A stretch of DNA of 5,926 nucleotides from Burkholderiales bacterium. GTDB taxonomy: Bacteria > Pseudomonadota > Gammaproteobacteria > Burkholderiales > Burkholderiaceae_F. The notes beneath the pieces were generated by a model, which saw only the letters and a program-made list of their open reading frames with translations, did no database searches and had not been told where the DNA came from. Positions within the stretch are counted from its first letter, which is position 1. Each line of letters begins with the position of its first letter. Below, in pieces: positions 5,171-5,926 of this stretch. A program made the translations under genes and the position numbers. Location of the stretch: the NCBI GenBank assembly GCA_024641225.1, contig JAHEDN010000185.1, positions 1 to 5,926 on the forward strand, in the 5' to 3' direction.

Positions 5171-5926
5171 TCATGCGCCCACCTCGTGCGCGATGCGATC
5201 GAAGTACGCGGCCACAGCGCGGTGATAGCGGGGATCGTCCATCAGAAAAGCGTCGTGACCGTGCGGCGCGTCGATCTCGGCGTACGAAACGTCGCGCCCG
5301 TTGGCAATCAGCGCCTCGACGATCTCGCGGGTGTGCGCCGGCGCGAAGCGCCAGTCGGTGGTGAACGACGCGAGGAAGAAGCGCGCCTGCGCCGTCGCCA
5401 GCGCCCGCACCAGGTTGCCTCCATGCGCCCGCGCCGGATCGAAATAGTCGAGCGCGCGCGTGATCAGCAGGTAGGTGTTGGCATCGAAGTAGTCGGCGAA
5501 CTTGTCACCCTGGTAGCGCAGGTAGCTCTCGACCTCGAACTCGATGCCGAACGAGTAGCCGTAGTCCTTGTGGCGCAGCACGCGGCCGAACTTTTCGGCC
5601 ATGTCGGCACCCGACAGGTAGGTGATGTGGCCGATCATCCGCGCCACGCCGAGCCCGCGCCGCGGCTTCACGCCGTGCGCGTAGTAGTCGCCGCCGTGGA
5701 AATCCGGGTCGTTCTGGATCGCGGTGCGCGCCACGTCGTTGAAGGCGATGTTCTGCGCGGTGAGCTTGGGCGTCGTCGCAATCGCCACGCAATGGGCGAT
5801 CCGGCTCGGATACTGCAGCGTCCAGCTCAGGGCCTGCATGCCGCCAAGCGAGCCGCCCATCACCGCGGCGAAGCGTTCGATGCCGAGGCGATCGGCAAAC
5901 CGCGCCTGCACATTGACCCAGTCCTC
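5171..5926 (-). CDS. metX: Homoserine O-acyltransferase MetX, C-terminal part (5' end beyond window)
   Basis: The enzyme acylates the hydroxyl of L-homoserine with acetyl-CoA or succinyl-CoA, the first committed step of methionine synthesis, in the cytosol. The visible 251 codons are about two thirds of a usual 370-390 aa MetX; the frame is open to the right edge, starting with EDWVNVQARF, so nothing suggests truncation in the genome. The alpha/beta-hydrolase triad is present: nucleophile Ser in GGSLGG (codon 5849-5851), Asp in TDWRF (5354-5356) and His in GHDAFL (5255-5257). The DYGYSFG, EVESYLRYQG and FDANTYL segments are also standard MetX. The Arg two residues after the catalytic Asp (codon 5348-5350) is, as I recall, the marker of succinyl-CoA-using MetX enzymes, so homoserine succinyltransferase is the likelier activity; this is inference. 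The promoter and any SAM-responsive leader lie outside the window. Confidence 0.95.
   Translation of the reverse strand, partial: EDWVNVQARFADRLGIERFAAVMGGSLGGMQALSWTLQYPSRIAHCVAIATTPKLTAQNIAFNDVARTAIQNDPDFHGGDYYAHGVKPRRGLGVARMIGHITYLSGADMAEKFGRVLRHKDYGYSFGIEFEVESYLRYQGDKFADYFDANTYLLITRALDYFDPARAHGGNLVRALATAQARFFLASFTTDWRFAPAHTREIVEALIANGRDVSYAEIDAPHGHDAFLMDDPRYHRAVAAYFDRIAHEVGA

Overview
The window looks like chromosomal housekeeping DNA from a GC-rich betaproteobacterium (Burkholderiales or Rhodocyclales type; the order is not resolved from sequence alone). Evidence: a metX-metW pair, an ExoA-like exonuclease III, an AmpG-type permease, a short-form PyrE and a DUF4124 periplasmic protein, all with codons strongly biased to G/C at the third position. 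There is no rRNA, tRNA, insertion sequence, CRISPR array, phage gene or patch of clearly foreign composition.

Left part (1-1534), all minus strand: pyrE (orotate phosphoribosyltransferase) is followed, with an 11-bp overlap, by a secreted DUF4124 protein with a long charged helical tail. After a 109-bp gap comes the start of a predicted lipoprotein that runs off the left edge and is recognised only by its signal peptide and lipobox.

Middle (1535-4059): a 97-bp divergent promoter region separates pyrE from xth/exoA (+). xth is followed by a 226-bp gap. That gap holds a possible small minus-strand gene and a candidate -10 element for the ampG-like MFS permease (+), which starts at a GTG that overlaps the stop of a 5-codon mini-ORF.

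Right part (4038-5926), all minus strand: metX (3' part only), metW and a single-domain cupin form a tight leftward operon. The cupin gene converges with ampG and overlaps its end by 22 bp. MetX acylates homoserine for methionine synthesis, MetW is its usual partner, and the role of the cupin is unknown.

I found no clearly new large system. The best leads are the cupin attached to metXW, the small ORF and mini-ORF around the ampG start, the altered phosphate loop of PyrE and the cut lipoprotein at the left edge.
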